A stretch of 57,543 bases of DNA from RGIG5579 sp045543495 (GCA_045543495.1 JAZQMO010000013.1:1-57543); one strand, 5' to 3'. Positions 33,221 to 41,887 are shown, counted from the stretch's first letter. Translations and numbers: made by a program. Notes: generated by a model not told the origin, from the letters alone.

Positions 33221-34418
33221 CTTTGATCACTTGAATTCCCAGTTTTTTTATTTCTTCAAAAAAATCAGGCCAGCTCTTTTTCACGGCCTCGGCCCCCTCG
33301 ATCTCGCCTCCAAGGCGGGTCAGGAGCACGGCCATGGCCATCACAATGCGATGGTCGTTGTAAGAGTCAATGGGGGTAGCGGGAGAATGAAGCTCCCTTT
33401 TTTCCACCACGATCTCATTGTCCCCCACCGTAAGATGAGCGCCGCACTTTGCAAGCTCCCTCCGCATCGCCTCTCCCCGATCGCTCTCCTTGATGCGAAG
33501 GCGGGCAGTTCCCGTAAAGCGGGCCCCGTGAAAGGCGGCGGCAAGGGCAAGGAGAATGGGTGCCAGATCGGGGCAATCGGTCAGATCCACCGTGGGACAG
33601 CCCTCTCTCAACAGAGGGAAAATATCCCCATAGACCCGATCTCCCTGCAGGCTCTTCTCCGAAAGATTCAAAAGGGAAACAGAGCCTCCCAAAAGATTCA
33701 GCGCCGCGGGAAAGGCGGCGTTGGAAAAATCGCCCTCCACCGCAAAGGAGCGAGCCTTGTAGCGCCGGGAGCCGGGAATGAAATATCCCCACGGCTCGCT
33801 TTGAACGGCAATGCCGAATTCCTTTAAGGCCTGAAGGGTCATATCCAAATAGGATGCGCTCTCCCGTTTGCCCTCCAGAATGAGGGTGCTGTCCCCCTCC
33901 AAAAGAGGAAGGGTATACAAAAGGCCGGTAATGAACTGGCTGGAAATACCGGCCTTCACCCGATATTCCCCTGCCTTTAAGGGCCCCTGAACCCAAAGGG
34001 AGTTGCCCTCCCTTTCAAACAAAAGCCCTTTTTCCCTGCAAATATCCTCATAGACCGAAAGGGGCCGCTCCATCAGGCGGGGTGCCCCCGAAAGGCAGAT
34101 CCTCTCCCCCGTAGCAAGGCAAAGGGGAATGAGAAAACGAAGGGTACTGCCGCTTTCACGGCAAAAAAGCGTTTTCCCGCAAGATTTGGGGAAGGGGGTG
34201 CCCTTCACCCGAACCGAATCTCCCTCTCGGCAAAATTCGGCACCGAGGGCAGAAAGGCAATCCATGGTGGCCAGCATATCCTCCGACAGGGCAATGGGAG
34301 AAAGGATGCTCTCCCCCTCGGCCAAAGCCGCCCCCATCAGGGCACGGTGAGCCATCGACTTGGAGGGGGGTGCCGCAAGGGTCCCCTTGGCCACGGAGGG
34401 AATGATCGTTACCTTCAC
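33207..34418 (-). CDS. aroA: EPSP synthase (3-phosphoshikimate 1-carboxyvinyltransferase)
   Basis: 403 residues, slightly short for the family (about 425). Motifs: PPSKSMAHRALMGAALAEGES (phosphoshikimate binding, about 17), LFCRESGSTLRFLIPLCLATG (about 88), APRLMERPL, DCPDLAPILLALAA (catalytic Asp, about 285) and RIKESDRGEAMRRELAKCG. The family glyphosate-contact motif GNAGT(A)MRP is here ESGSTLRF, a class II-like or divergent form. It overlaps aroQ by four bases upstream. Confidence 0.94.
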   Translation of the reverse strand: MKVTIIPSVAKGTLAAPPSKSMAHRALMGAALAEGESILSPIALSEDMLATMDCLSALGAEFCREGDSVRVKGTPFPKSCGKTLFCRESGSTLRFLIPLCLATGERICLSGAPRLMERPLSVYEDICREKGLLFEREGNSLWVQGPLKAGEYRVKAGISSQFITGLLYTLPLLEGDSTLILEGKRESASYLDMTLQALKEFGIAVQSEPWGYFIPGSRRYKARSFAVEGDFSNAAFPAALNLLGGSVSLLNLSEKSLQGDRVYGDIFPLLREGCPTVDLTDCPDLAPILLALAAAFHGARFTGTARLRIKESDRGEAMRRELAKCGAHLTVGDNEIVVEKRELHSPATPIDSYNDHRIVMAMAVLLTRLGGEIEGAEAVKKSWPDFFEEIKKLGIQVIKDETE

Positions 34419-34852
34419 GCCTTTTTTCCTCCCGCAAGAATTAGATCCATAGCCTCTAAATACCCCTGAAAGCCCTTGCCCGTAATGGTGGCTATGCAGG
34501 CGGAGCGAATGTAGCTCACCTGACGGAAGCCCTCCCGCTCCTCCACCTTGGAGATGTGCACCTCCACCGTGGGAATGCCCACGCTCTTCACCGCATCCAA
34601 AAGGGCGACGCTGGTGTGGGTATAAGCGGCGGGATTGATGACGATGCCGTCGATCTTCCCGTAGGCGGCCTGAATGGCATCCACCAGATCTCCCTCGTGG
34701 TTGGACTGATAGATCTGAACCTCCACGCCCCGTTTCTCCGCGTGATTTTCAATCAAACGGCACAGATCCTCATAGCTCTCCTTGCCGTAGTGCTCGGGCT
34801 CCCGAATCCCGAGAAAATTCAGATTCGGGCCGTTTAATACCAAAAGCTTCAT
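34415..34852 (-). CDS. aroQ: Type II 3-dehydroquinate dehydratase
   Basis: 145 residues. Motifs LVLNGPNLNFLGIREPEHYG (catalytic Tyr about 23), YQSNHEGDLVDAIQAAYG, INPAAYTHTSVALLDAV and VEVHISKVEEREGFRQVSYI with the catalytic His. It forms 3-dehydroshikimate. Overlaps both neighbours by four bases, indicating coupled translation. Confidence 0.96.
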   Translation of the reverse strand: MKLLVLNGPNLNFLGIREPEHYGKESYEDLCRLIENHAEKRGVEVQIYQSNHEGDLVDAIQAAYGKIDGIVINPAAYTHTSVALLDAVKSVGIPTVEVHISKVEEREGFRQVSYIRSACIATITGKGFQGYLEAMDLILAGGKKA

Positions 34853-36081
34853 TGCAGTTCCTTTTCTATTTTTCTAATATTCTCTTCCACATTGCGACTG
34901 ACTAAAACCCGTTTCTCGGCGGCGGCGCAGTACAGCTCGTATCGCTCCTCATAGCGCCGCTTCATAGCCTCGGCATCACGGGCGAGAGGTCGGTCTGCGG
35001 TGCCCACCAAGGTCTCCACGGGGGCATCCAAAAACAAAAGGGTGCCGTTTGCCTTGAGGGCCGCCACGTTTTCGGGATCGAGAATGGCTCCTCCCCCCGT
35101 GGCAATGACCTTTCCCTGACAGGCGGCGAGGCGGGCGATCACACGGGCCTCGATCCTGCGGAACAGCCCCTCTCCCCCCTCGGAAAAGATCTCGGGGATG
35201 GTCTTTTTTTCTTCTTTTACGATTTCCTCGTCACTGTCCGCAAAGTCCTTGCCAAGCCTTTGGGCAAGAATTTTTCCCAAGGTGCTTTTTCCGCTGCCGG
35301 GCATTCCGATGAGGACAAGATTCTTCTTTTCCTCAAGGATCCGGCGGTAAATGGGCTCGATCCGATCCACCAGCGCCTCCTCTCCCGTAAAGAGGGCAGC
35401 GGCGTAGACCGCCTGCGCCACCAGCATCCTAAGGCCTCCCGCAGCGGGAAGTCCGAGGGATTCTGCCTGAAGCACAAGGCGGGTCTTGAGGGGATTGTAG
35501 ACCACGTCGGCCACCGCCTCAAGACGGGGAAACAGGGTCAGATCCACAGGGGAGGAGGCCACATCGGGATACATTCCCGAGGGGGTGGTGTTCAAAATCA
35601 CCTGAACGCCCTTTTCCTCGGCCAGTTCCTCATAGGTAACACAGCCCTCCTTCTTGGTGCGGGAGACCCGCAGGATCCTTTCGGCTCCCAGCTTTCGGCA
35701 CAGGGCGAGGGCCGTGCCGCCCGTGCCGCCCGTGCCCAAAATGGCAACGGTCTTATTCTGAATGGGGATACCGCCTGCTCTCAGGCAGTCCTCCATTCCC
35801 AAAATATCGGTATTGTACCCCGAAAGGCGACCGTTTCGGCAGATCACCGTATTCACCGCCCCGCAAAGGGTGGCATCGGGGGAAATTTCATCCAGATACC
35901 CCATGACCTCCTTTTTGTAGGGAATGGTCACATTGATGCCGCAAAAGGCCTTTTCCTTCAGAAAACGGTCAAGCGCCTCGGGGGCAATGGGGTGCAAAAC
36001 ATAATCGTACCGAGCGATTTTCTTATGGATCTCTACGGAAAAGCTATGTCCCAGCTTTTCTCCGATCAAGCCGTATTCCAT
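34849..36081 (-). CDS. aroE-aroK: Shikimate dehydrogenase / shikimate kinase fusion
   Basis: 410 residues, two enzymes in one chain. Residues 1-250 are AroE: GLIGEKLGHSFSVEIHKKI, NVTIPYKKEVMGYLDEI with catalytic Lys (about 61), NTVICRNGRLSGYNTDILG, and NAD(P) site AILGTGGTGGTALALCRKLGA. Residues 252-410 are the kinase: Walker A LIGMPGSGKSTLGKIL (about 257), DSDEEIVKEEKKTIPEIF, ATGGGAI and TADRPLARD lid. The chain thus reduces dehydroshikimate and phosphorylates shikimate. The two activities are usually separate proteins in bacteria. The length is close to the sum of the two and the joint is short. Confidence 0.94.
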   Translation of the reverse strand: MEYGLIGEKLGHSFSVEIHKKIARYDYVLHPIAPEALDRFLKEKAFCGINVTIPYKKEVMGYLDEISPDATLCGAVNTVICRNGRLSGYNTDILGMEDCLRAGGIPIQNKTVAILGTGGTGGTALALCRKLGAERILRVSRTKKEGCVTYEELAEEKGVQVILNTTPSGMYPDVASSPVDLTLFPRLEAVADVVYNPLKTRLVLQAESLGLPAAGGLRMLVAQAVYAAALFTGEEALVDRIEPIYRRILEEKKNLVLIGMPGSGKSTLGKILAQRLGKDFADSDEEIVKEEKKTIPEIFSEGGEGLFRRIEARVIARLAACQGKVIATGGGAILDPENVAALKANGTLLFLDAPVETLVGTADRPLARDAEAMKRRYEERYELYCAAAEKRVLVSRNVEENIRKIEKELQ

Positions 36082-36089
36082 ATTCCCCC

Positions 36090-37175
36090 CTATGCCAAAA
36101 AGTCGGTTCCGAAGCGGGAGACAAGGGCATCACACAGGGCGTGGGCCAACACGCTGTCCTGCACGATACGGGCACGGTGCACGATACAGGGATCGTGGCG
36201 GCCGCCGAAGGAATGAATGACGTTCTCCCCCGTATTCAGATCCACCGTCTCCTGCGGCTTTGGAATGGTGGGGGTGGGCTTGACAGCCGTGCGGAGCACA
36301 ATGGGCATTCCGTTGGAAATGCCGCCGTTGATGCCGCCGTTTGCATTGGTTTTGGTATAGATCTCGCCGTTTTCCTTCACACGGAAGGCATCGTTTGCCT
36401 CACTGCCGCGAAGGCGGGTCATTTCAAAGCCCCGCCCGAATTCCACACCCTTGACGGCGGGAACGGAAAAGAGAGCGTGGGAAAGAATGCTTTCCAAAGA
36501 ATCAAACCAAGGCTCTCCCACACCGGCGGGAAATCCCGTGATCATAGATTCCAAGGTTCCTCCCACACTGTCCCCCTCACGGGCGGCGGCAAGGATCTCC
36601 TCCTTCATCTTCTCCTCGCACTCGGGCAAGAGAACGCCGAAGGGGTTTTGGGAAAGGAGCAAAAGATCCTCTTCCCGCTCAAAGGCCCGATCCGAAACGG
36701 AGCCGATGGAGGCAATATGGGTGCCGATGTGAATTCCCTTTTTCTCCAAGGCCCCCATAAGAATGGCGCCCACCGCCACGATGGGAGCGGTCAGACGGCC
36801 CGAAAAATGGCCGCCGCCTCGCACATCCTGAAAGCCGTGGTATTTCATTTGGGCGGCATAATCCGCATGGCCCGGCCGCAGGCAGGTTTGGGAGGTATAA
36901 TCCTTGGAGCGCTGGGCCACATTGGGAATGAGAAGGCAAAGAGGCGTTCCCGTGGTCTTGCCGTCTACCACCCCCGACACGATGCGGAAGGGATCGGGCT
37001 CCACACGGGAGGTGGAGATCCGCCCTTGAGGTCTGCGACGGGAGAGAGCCTCGGCAATTTTCTCCTCTGAAACGGCAATGCCGGGGGCAAGCCCATCCAG
37101 CACACAACCGATCATTTCGGAGTGACTTTCCCCAAACAGGGTCAGCTGTAAGGAGGTTCCGAAGGTATTTTTCAT
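36090..37175 (-). CDS. aroC: Chorismate synthase
   Basis: 361 residues from ATG at 37175. That start has AAAGG nine bases upstream and a 4-base ATGA overlap with aroB; the TTG at 37184 is less likely. Motifs: LTLFGESHSEMIGCVLDGLAPGI, SRRRPQGRISTSRVEPD, LRPGHADYAAQMKYHGFQDVRGGGHFSGRLTAP, GGINGGISNGMPIVLRTAVKPTPTI and GRHDPCIVHRA. It needs reduced FMN and makes chorismate from EPSP. Confidence 0.96.
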   Translation of the reverse strand: MKNTFGTSLQLTLFGESHSEMIGCVLDGLAPGIAVSEEKIAEALSRRRPQGRISTSRVEPDPFRIVSGVVDGKTTGTPLCLLIPNVAQRSKDYTSQTCLRPGHADYAAQMKYHGFQDVRGGGHFSGRLTAPIVAVGAILMGALEKKGIHIGTHIASIGSVSDRAFEREEDLLLLSQNPFGVLLPECEEKMKEEILAAAREGDSVGGTLESMITGFPAGVGEPWFDSLESILSHALFSVPAVKGVEFGRGFEMTRLRGSEANDAFRVKENGEIYTKTNANGGINGGISNGMPIVLRTAVKPTPTIPKPQETVDLNTGENVIHSFGGRHDPCIVHRARIVQDSVLAHALCDALVSRFGTDFLA

Positions 37176-38188
37176 TTCTGCCAACCTTTCACCTCTTCCG
37201 CAAAGACGGAAAAAGGCAGTTTTTCCATTCTGTAGCTGCCGGGAGTATCCACTCGGATCAAAACGATCTTATCTCCCGCCATTTTTTTATCGTGGCGCAT
37301 GGCCTCAAGGGCCGCCGTCAGATCAAAGGAGCACTCCGTGGGAAGCCCCGCACGGCGAAGCACGGGTAACAGGCGCTCTCTCGCCTCGGGAGAGCACATA
37401 GGGAGCATCCCCAGTGCCACACATTCTCCGTGAAAGAGAGGAGAGGGGGTCTTCTGACTTTCGCTTTCAATGGCGTGGGCCAGCGTGTGCCCGAAATTGA
37501 GCACCTTGCGAAGGCCCGCCTCCCGCTCGTCCTCCTCCACCACCCGCTGCTTCATTTGAAGGCTTCGGTCAATGACGGTGAGAAGATTTGCCATCGGGTC
37601 ATTTTCCTCCAAAAAGCGGAAATATTCGCCATCGAAGGTCATCGCCATTTTCACCGATTCCGCAAGGCCTGCGGCCAAGTGGCGGGGAGAAAGGGTCTTC
37701 AGCACCCGGGGGTCGCAAAGGACGGCCTTGGGGGGATAAAAGGCTCCCACCAAATTTTTCAGGCCGCCGAAATTCACCGCTACCTTGCCGCCGATGGAGG
37801 AATCCACCTGGGACAGAAGGGTGGTGGGTATGTTATAGAAATCCACGCCCCGCATAAAGGCAGAGGCGATAAAGCCCGCCAGATCTCCCACTACGCCGCC
37901 GCCGAGGGCCACCACGCAATCGGAGCGGGTAAAGCCCGCCTCCAGCATCCTCTCCAAGCCCTTTTCAAAGGAAAGAAGGGTTTTGGAGCCCTCGCCCGCA
38001 CGGATCTCAAAGAGGGTGGGCTCGGCACACTGCTCCAGCAGGGTCTTGACATACCGGCGGGGGATCCCGTCGTCCGTCACCACAAGACAGCGCCGATTCA
38101 AATTCAGCATCTCGCCCGCCTTGGCCAATGCTCCCTCCTCCAAAAAGATGGGATATTTGCCGTCACGGGTCACAATTTCTCGGATCAT
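37172..38188 (-). CDS. aroB: 3-dehydroquinate synthase
   Basis: 338 residues. NAD site VALGGGVVGDLAGFIASAFMRGVDFYNIPTTLLSQVDSSIGGKVAVNF (about 92-140), metal ligands in GLAESVKMAM, NFGHTLAHAIE (about 233) and FHGECVALGM (about 250). Catalyses the second shikimate step, DAHP to 3-dehydroquinate. The C-terminal domain is a little shorter than typical (about 350-360). Seven bases separate it from pheA. Confidence 0.95.
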   Translation of the reverse strand: MIREIVTRDGKYPIFLEEGALAKAGEMLNLNRRCLVVTDDGIPRRYVKTLLEQCAEPTLFEIRAGEGSKTLLSFEKGLERMLEAGFTRSDCVVALGGGVVGDLAGFIASAFMRGVDFYNIPTTLLSQVDSSIGGKVAVNFGGLKNLVGAFYPPKAVLCDPRVLKTLSPRHLAAGLAESVKMAMTFDGEYFRFLEENDPMANLLTVIDRSLQMKQRVVEEDEREAGLRKVLNFGHTLAHAIESESQKTPSPLFHGECVALGMLPMCSPEARERLLPVLRRAGLPTECSFDLTAALEAMRHDKKMAGDKIVLIRVDTPGSYRMEKLPFSVFAEEVKGWQK

Positions 38189-38195
38189 GGTACAC

Positions 38196-39290
38196 CTACT
38201 GCATCAGGATCTCTTTTTCGTAAGATCCCAAAATTTTCAAATCGTTGCAATTCTCCCGCAAAAGGGCAAGCATTTCGGTGCCCTCGGGGCCGTCGATGAA
38301 GCCGTCACCCTCGCAGAAGAAATAATATTCCCAAGACAGGTTCTTGGTGGGGCGGCTCTTAATGGCCCGCAGATTGAACCCGTGGGTACCGATGGCGGAG
38401 ACGGCCTTTGCCAAGGCGCCCGCCTCATTCTTTACCGTAAAGACCATCACAAAGCGGCCGTCCTTTTCGGAGGGCTCCTTGCGGGTGCGGGTAAACACGG
38501 CAAAGCGGGTGGTGTTGCCGCCCTTTTCATTGATGTGGCTCTTTAAGATCTCAAGGCCGAATTCCTGGGCCGCCGCATCGCTTCCGATGGCGGCAATGCT
38601 CCGATCCTCCCCCTCGGCCACAGCCTTGGCGGCCACGGCGGTATTCACCGCCTCTCGGGTGTCAAAGCCCTCCTTCTCCAAGAAGGCGGCGCACTGACCC
38701 AAGGCTTGGGGGTGGCTGATGACGGTTTTGATCTCGGAAAGAGCAGTTCCCTTTTTCACCAAAAGGTTCTGCACCACCTCAATATCGTAGATCCCGCTGA
38801 TATAGAGAGAGCCGAAAAAGGCCAGATCCATCACCTTGCCCACATCGCCGTTGGTGCTGTTTTCCAAGGGCAGCACCGCCGCATCGCACTCTCCCTTTTC
38901 CACCGCCCGCCAGGCGGCGTCAAAATCGGCATAGCCGATGGGGGTGGCATCGGGAAAGATCCTTTTGGCGGCAAGCTGAGCAAAGGCCCCCGCTACCCCT
39001 GAGAAGGCCACTCTCATTCCCGACAGAAGGCGGGACTGATAGGCCTTGGAAATATCCATATTGGCGTGCAGAAAATTGATGTAATAGCCCCGCAGGGTCT
39101 CATCCTTGACCCGCAGGCTTCCACGGGCAATGATCTCCTCCTCCCTTTGGGGGTCGAAGATCCTCATTCCCGTTTTTTGCTTGTACTCGGCCACCTTGCG
39201 GGAAGCCGCCATTCTCTCCTCAAAGAGGGCGGCCATTTCCCTGTCAATGCGGTCTATGGCCTCTCTTGCCTCCTCCAATTCGTTTTTCAT
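38196..39290 (-). CDS. pheA: Chorismate mutase / prephenate dehydratase
   Basis: 364 residues with three domains. Residues 1-85 are an AroQ-type chorismate mutase (EAREAIDRIDREMAALFEERMAASRKVAEYKQKTGMRIFDPQREEEI). About 107-280 is prephenate dehydratase (VAFSGVAGAFAQLAAKRIFP, ENSTNGDVGKVMDLAF, GNTTRFAVFTR with the catalytic Thr). About 295-364 is an ACT regulatory domain (GALAKAVSAIGTHGFNLRAIKSRP; relatives usually have ESRP). It turns chorismate into phenylpyruvate. The ACT domain implies feedback by phenylalanine in addition to the leader-peptide control of the operon. Confidence 0.95.
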   Translation of the reverse strand: MKNELEEAREAIDRIDREMAALFEERMAASRKVAEYKQKTGMRIFDPQREEEIIARGSLRVKDETLRGYYINFLHANMDISKAYQSRLLSGMRVAFSGVAGAFAQLAAKRIFPDATPIGYADFDAAWRAVEKGECDAAVLPLENSTNGDVGKVMDLAFFGSLYISGIYDIEVVQNLLVKKGTALSEIKTVISHPQALGQCAAFLEKEGFDTREAVNTAVAAKAVAEGEDRSIAAIGSDAAAQEFGLEILKSHINEKGGNTTRFAVFTRTRKEPSEKDGRFVMVFTVKNEAGALAKAVSAIGTHGFNLRAIKSRPTKNLSWEYYFFCEGDGFIDGPEGTEMLALLRENCNDLKILGSYEKEILMQ

Positions 39291-40474
39291 TTCTTGTATT
39301 CCTCCATCAGGGCACGGAAGGCAGGAAGGCTTCTTTCAATGGTATCACGGGAGGTGCAATAAGCAATTCTCACATAGCCCTTCACCCCGAAGGAATCGGA
39401 GGGCACCAAAAGCAGCTCGTATTTTTTGGCTCTCTCGCAGAAGGCATTGGCATCCTCCTCCGGTGCCTTCACAAACAGATAGAAGGCTCCCTCGGGCGGG
39501 GTCACGGTGTAGCCCATTTCCATCAGGGCAGAGGAAAGCAGATCCTTGTTCTTGCGGTACTCCTCCACATCGGAGGTCAAGCCCTGACACTCGGCGGCAA
39601 GATATTGCCACAGAGAGGGAGCGCATACAAAGCCCAGGCTTCTGCCCGCACCGCAAACGGCGGCGAACACATCCTCCCCGTCGGGACAGGTGGGAGACAC
39701 CAAAAGATAGCCGATACGCTCACCGGGCAGGGAGAGGGATTTGCTGTAGGAATAGCCCACCAGCGTGCGGTCATAGAGCGAGGGGAGCCAAGGAAGCTGC
39801 TCGGCCCCGTAATACAGCTGACGGTAGGGCTCATCGGAGATCAAAAAGATCTCGGTACCGTATTCCTTCTCCTTCTGTTTCAGAAGAGAAGCCAGCTTTT
39901 CCAGACTCTCGCGGGAATACACGGCGCCCGTGGGGTTATTGGGGGAATTGAGAAGCACGGCCTTGGTTTTTTCGCCGATGCTCGCCTCCAGAGCCGCAAG
40001 ATCCAATTGGAAGGAGGGCTCAAGGCAGGGCACGGGGCACAAAACGCCTCCCGCCTTCTCCACAAAGACCCGATACTCGGGGAAGAAGGGAGCGGGAACC
40101 AAAACCTCATCTCCGGGATTCAAAACGGCGTGGAAGGCCACGGTCAGGCTGGCGGCGGCGCCGCAGGTCATATAGATCCACTCAGCCTTTGCGGGAGAAG
40201 AAAACTCAGCCCGAATGCTCTCGGCGATCTTCTCCCGCACCGCCATACTGCCTGCGGAGGAGGTGTAGCCGTGAAGGAGACAGGGGTCGGTCTCCCGAAC
40301 CAAGCGAAGGATGGTCTCCCCTACCTTCTCGGGGGCGGGAATACTGGGGTTTCCCAAGGAAAAGTCAAACACATTTTCCTTTCCGATCTCTGCCTTTCTC
40401 TTGGCTCCGTATTCCGAAATGGCACGGATCACGGAGCTTTGCTTGCCCAAACGGAGCATTTCTTTCGCAATCAT
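39287..40474 (-). CDS. PLP aminotransferase of the aromatic operon
   Basis: About 395 residues. Start at ATG 40474 (MIAKEMLRLGK) is preferred because AAGAGG is seven bases upstream; ATG 40480 is nearly on top of it. Class I/II aminotransferase with LLNSPNNPTGAVYSRE, LISDEPYRQLYYG and the PLP lysine in YSYSKSLSLPGERIGYL (about 235). All catalytic residues are present, in contrast to the one at 8192. As first gene of the operon it likely completes Phe and Tyr synthesis from phenylpyruvate and 4-hydroxyphenylpyruvate. Overlaps pheA by four bases. Confidence 0.9.
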   Translation of the reverse strand: MIAKEMLRLGKQSSVIRAISEYGAKRKAEIGKENVFDFSLGNPSIPAPEKVGETILRLVRETDPCLLHGYTSSAGSMAVREKIAESIRAEFSSPAKAEWIYMTCGAAASLTVAFHAVLNPGDEVLVPAPFFPEYRVFVEKAGGVLCPVPCLEPSFQLDLAALEASIGEKTKAVLLNSPNNPTGAVYSRESLEKLASLLKQKEKEYGTEIFLISDEPYRQLYYGAEQLPWLPSLYDRTLVGYSYSKSLSLPGERIGYLLVSPTCPDGEDVFAAVCGAGRSLGFVCAPSLWQYLAAECQGLTSDVEEYRKNKDLLSSALMEMGYTVTPPEGAFYLFVKAPEEDANAFCERAKKYELLLVPSDSFGVKGYVRIAYCTSRDTIERSLPAFRALMEEYKK

Positions 40475-40503
40475 TTTCATACCTCTTTTCCCGATGCTGC
40501 CAT

Positions 40504-40555
40504 AAAAAAATCCGCAATCTGCCGCTCCCTCATAAGGGAACGCACGAATTGCGGA
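40504..40555 (-). terminator. Attenuator terminator of the aromatic operon
   Basis: On the minus strand, TCCGCAAT (40548-40555) pairs with ATTGCGGA (40511-40518), with an inner TCCCT/AGGGA stem, then a run of seven T. It lies between the leader peptide and the first structural gene, so it must be controlled for the operon to be expressed. Confidence 0.88.
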
Positions 40556-40610
40556 CAATCAACACCGTTATCGATCAAAAATCATTTTGTTCGGAGGCTT
40601 GACAGTCCGC
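40551..40610 (-). promoter_or_regulatory. Predicted antiterminator pairing of the aromatic operon leader
   Basis: On the minus strand, GCGGACTGTCAA (40599-40610, inside the leader peptide codons) can pair with TTGATTGTCCGC (40551-40562), leaving a two-base mismatch. The second segment overlaps the 5' arm of the terminator, so the two structures exclude each other. Confidence 0.7.
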
Positions 40611-40649
40611 TGATGTAAAATAATAAAATCGAGAGGAATAAAACTTCAT
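40575..40649 (-). CDS. Aromatic-rich leader peptide
   Basis: 24 codons from ATG at 40649 to TGA at 40575. AAAGGAG lies about 12 bases upstream. The peptide starts MKFYSSRFYYFTSADC and has six Phe/Tyr within the first eleven residues (TTT TAT at codons 3-4 and TTT TAT TAT TTT at codons 8-11), plus Phe as the last residue; no Trp. Shortage of charged tRNA-Phe or tRNA-Tyr would stall the ribosome before the antiterminator segment that begins at codon 14, allowing it to form. Full translation would cover that segment and let the terminator form. Too short to be a working protein by itself. Confidence 0.8.
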   Translation of the reverse strand: MKFYSSRFYYFTSADCQASEQNDF

Positions 40650-40683
40650 CACAAAACTGTCTCCTTTCCGAAAAATTTACCTT

Positions 40684-40712
40684 ATTATATGATTTTCGAG
40701 CCGCCTTGTCAA
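40684..40712 (-). promoter_or_regulatory. Consensus sigma-A promoter of the aromatic operon
   Basis: On the minus strand, TTGACA, exactly 17 bases, TATAAT. It lies just inside the 3' flank of sigF and would start the leader RNA about 28 bases before the leader peptide ATG. Confidence 0.92.
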
Positions 40713-40739
40713 GGCTTTTGGGCAAAAAAAGGGGAAATT

Positions 40740-41459
40740 TCAAGTAAAAACAAACTGTTCCCGCAGCTTTTGCAGGATCCTTTTTTCCTCACGGGAGACC
40801 TTCACCTGACTCAGCCCCAGAACACGGGCGGTCTGCACCTGAGTCAAGGCCTTGAAATATCGAAGCACGATCAGCCTTCTCTCCTCCTCCCTCAGGGACA
40901 AGAGCGCTTGGGAGAGGGCAAGGGTTCCCGTGGCCTTTTCGATGTTATCCTCCCCGATGGCCTTTTCGGGGGAAAAGCCCGTTTCCTCATCCTCGGCGGA
41001 GAGGGAGAGGGCGGGGCGGGCGCTCTCCATGGCAAAGACCGCCTTTTCCTTGGTCAGATTCAAAGCAGAGCACAGCTGATCCAGGGTGGGCGAAGCCCCG
41101 TTCTTCATTTCAAATTCCTCCTGATAGCGGAAAATGCGGGCGGCATCGGCCTTGGTTTCCCGACTGATCTTGATCCAGCCGTCATCCCGCAGAAAGCGGC
41201 GGATCTCCCCCATAATATGAGGCACCGCATAGGTGGTGAATTTGCACTCTCGGGCGGGATCAAAGCCGCGGATGGCCTTGATCATTCCCACACAGCCAAG
41301 CTGCACCAGATCATCTAAATCCACCCCTCGCCCCACAAAGCGCAGGGCAATGCTCTTCACAAGGCCGAGATTGGACTCCACCAAAGAGGACATGGCCCCC
41401 TCATCTCCCTCTTTGGCCCGCAGGAGGGTTTCGGGATCCGAAATATAGGGGGATGTCAT
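40740..41459 (-). CDS. sigF: Sporulation sigma factor SigF
   Basis: 239 residues. Sigma-70 region 2 (NLGLVKSIALRFVGRGVDLDDLVQLGCVGMIKAIRGFDPARECKFTTYAVPHIMGEIRRFLRDDG), region 3 (GASPTLDQLCSALN) and region 4 HTH (LREEERRLIVLRYFKALTQVQTARVLGLSQVKVSREEKRIL) are all present. SigF and SigG are close in sequence; placement after spoIIAA and spoIIAB (4-base overlap with spoIIAB) identifies SigF. It directs forespore transcription early in sporulation. No terminator is seen before the aromatic operon promoter downstream. Confidence 0.94.
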   Translation of the reverse strand: MTSPYISDPETLLRAKEGDEGAMSSLVESNLGLVKSIALRFVGRGVDLDDLVQLGCVGMIKAIRGFDPARECKFTTYAVPHIMGEIRRFLRDDGWIKISRETKADAARIFRYQEEFEMKNGASPTLDQLCSALNLTKEKAVFAMESARPALSLSAEDEETGFSPEKAIGEDNIEKATGTLALSQALLSLREEERRLIVLRYFKALTQVQTARVLGLSQVKVSREEKRILQKLREQFVFT

Positions 41460-41887
41460 ACCAGCTTTTTCTTCATGGTGACCTTGGTATAGCCCTTGCG
41501 GCTCATAAGGCGCATGGAGTCGGAAAAGGCCCGCATAATGGGAAGGCCCATTCCGCTTCGCTCCCCCTCCCGATCGGTGGTGAAAAAGGGCTCCAGCGCC
41601 TGTTCCACATTCTCGATCCCTCGCCCGTGATCCGTCACGGAAAGAGACAGGGTGCGGTCGGAATAAAACTTCATTTCCAAAATCACATCCTTTTTTCCCT
41701 CGGTATCCCGATAGCCGTGGACGATGGCGTTGGTCACCGCCTCGCTGACCATGGTCTTAATATCCGCAAGATCCGTGGTCCTCACCCCAAGATTCATCAA
41801 AAAGCCCGCCGCCACAAGACGGGCAAAGGCCTCGTTTTCTCCCCGTGCGGGGAAGGTGATGCGAACCTGATTTAGCAATTCCTTCAT
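41456..41887 (-). CDS. spoIIAB: Anti-sigma F factor SpoIIAB
   Basis: 143 residues from ATG at 41887, with GAGGATGAAAAA upstream. GHKL ATPase/kinase fold: N box MVSEAVTNAIVHGYRD (about 45), G1 VTDHGRGIENVEQALEPFFTT, and G2 RSGMGLPIMRAFSD. It holds SigF inactive and phosphorylates SpoIIAA on serine. Starts 10 bases after spoIIAA and overlaps sigF by four bases. Confidence 0.95.
   Translation of the reverse strand: MKELLNQVRITFPARGENEAFARLVAAGFLMNLGVRTTDLADIKTMVSEAVTNAIVHGYRDTEGKKDVILEMKFYSDRTLSLSVTDHGRGIENVEQALEPFFTTDREGERSGMGLPIMRAFSDSMRLMSRKGYTKVTMKKKLV

Noticed and set aside
36141..37070. Long plus-strand frames antisense to aroC, aroE-aroK and pheA
   Set aside because: Shadow frames caused by codon bias in the opposite genes; no ribosome binding sites or family motifs.
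40490..40680. T-box riboswitch before the aromatic operon
   Set aside because: No T-box sequence (AGGGTGGNACCGCG) or specifier stem; the leader instead has an open frame with a ribosome site and simple two-way pairing.
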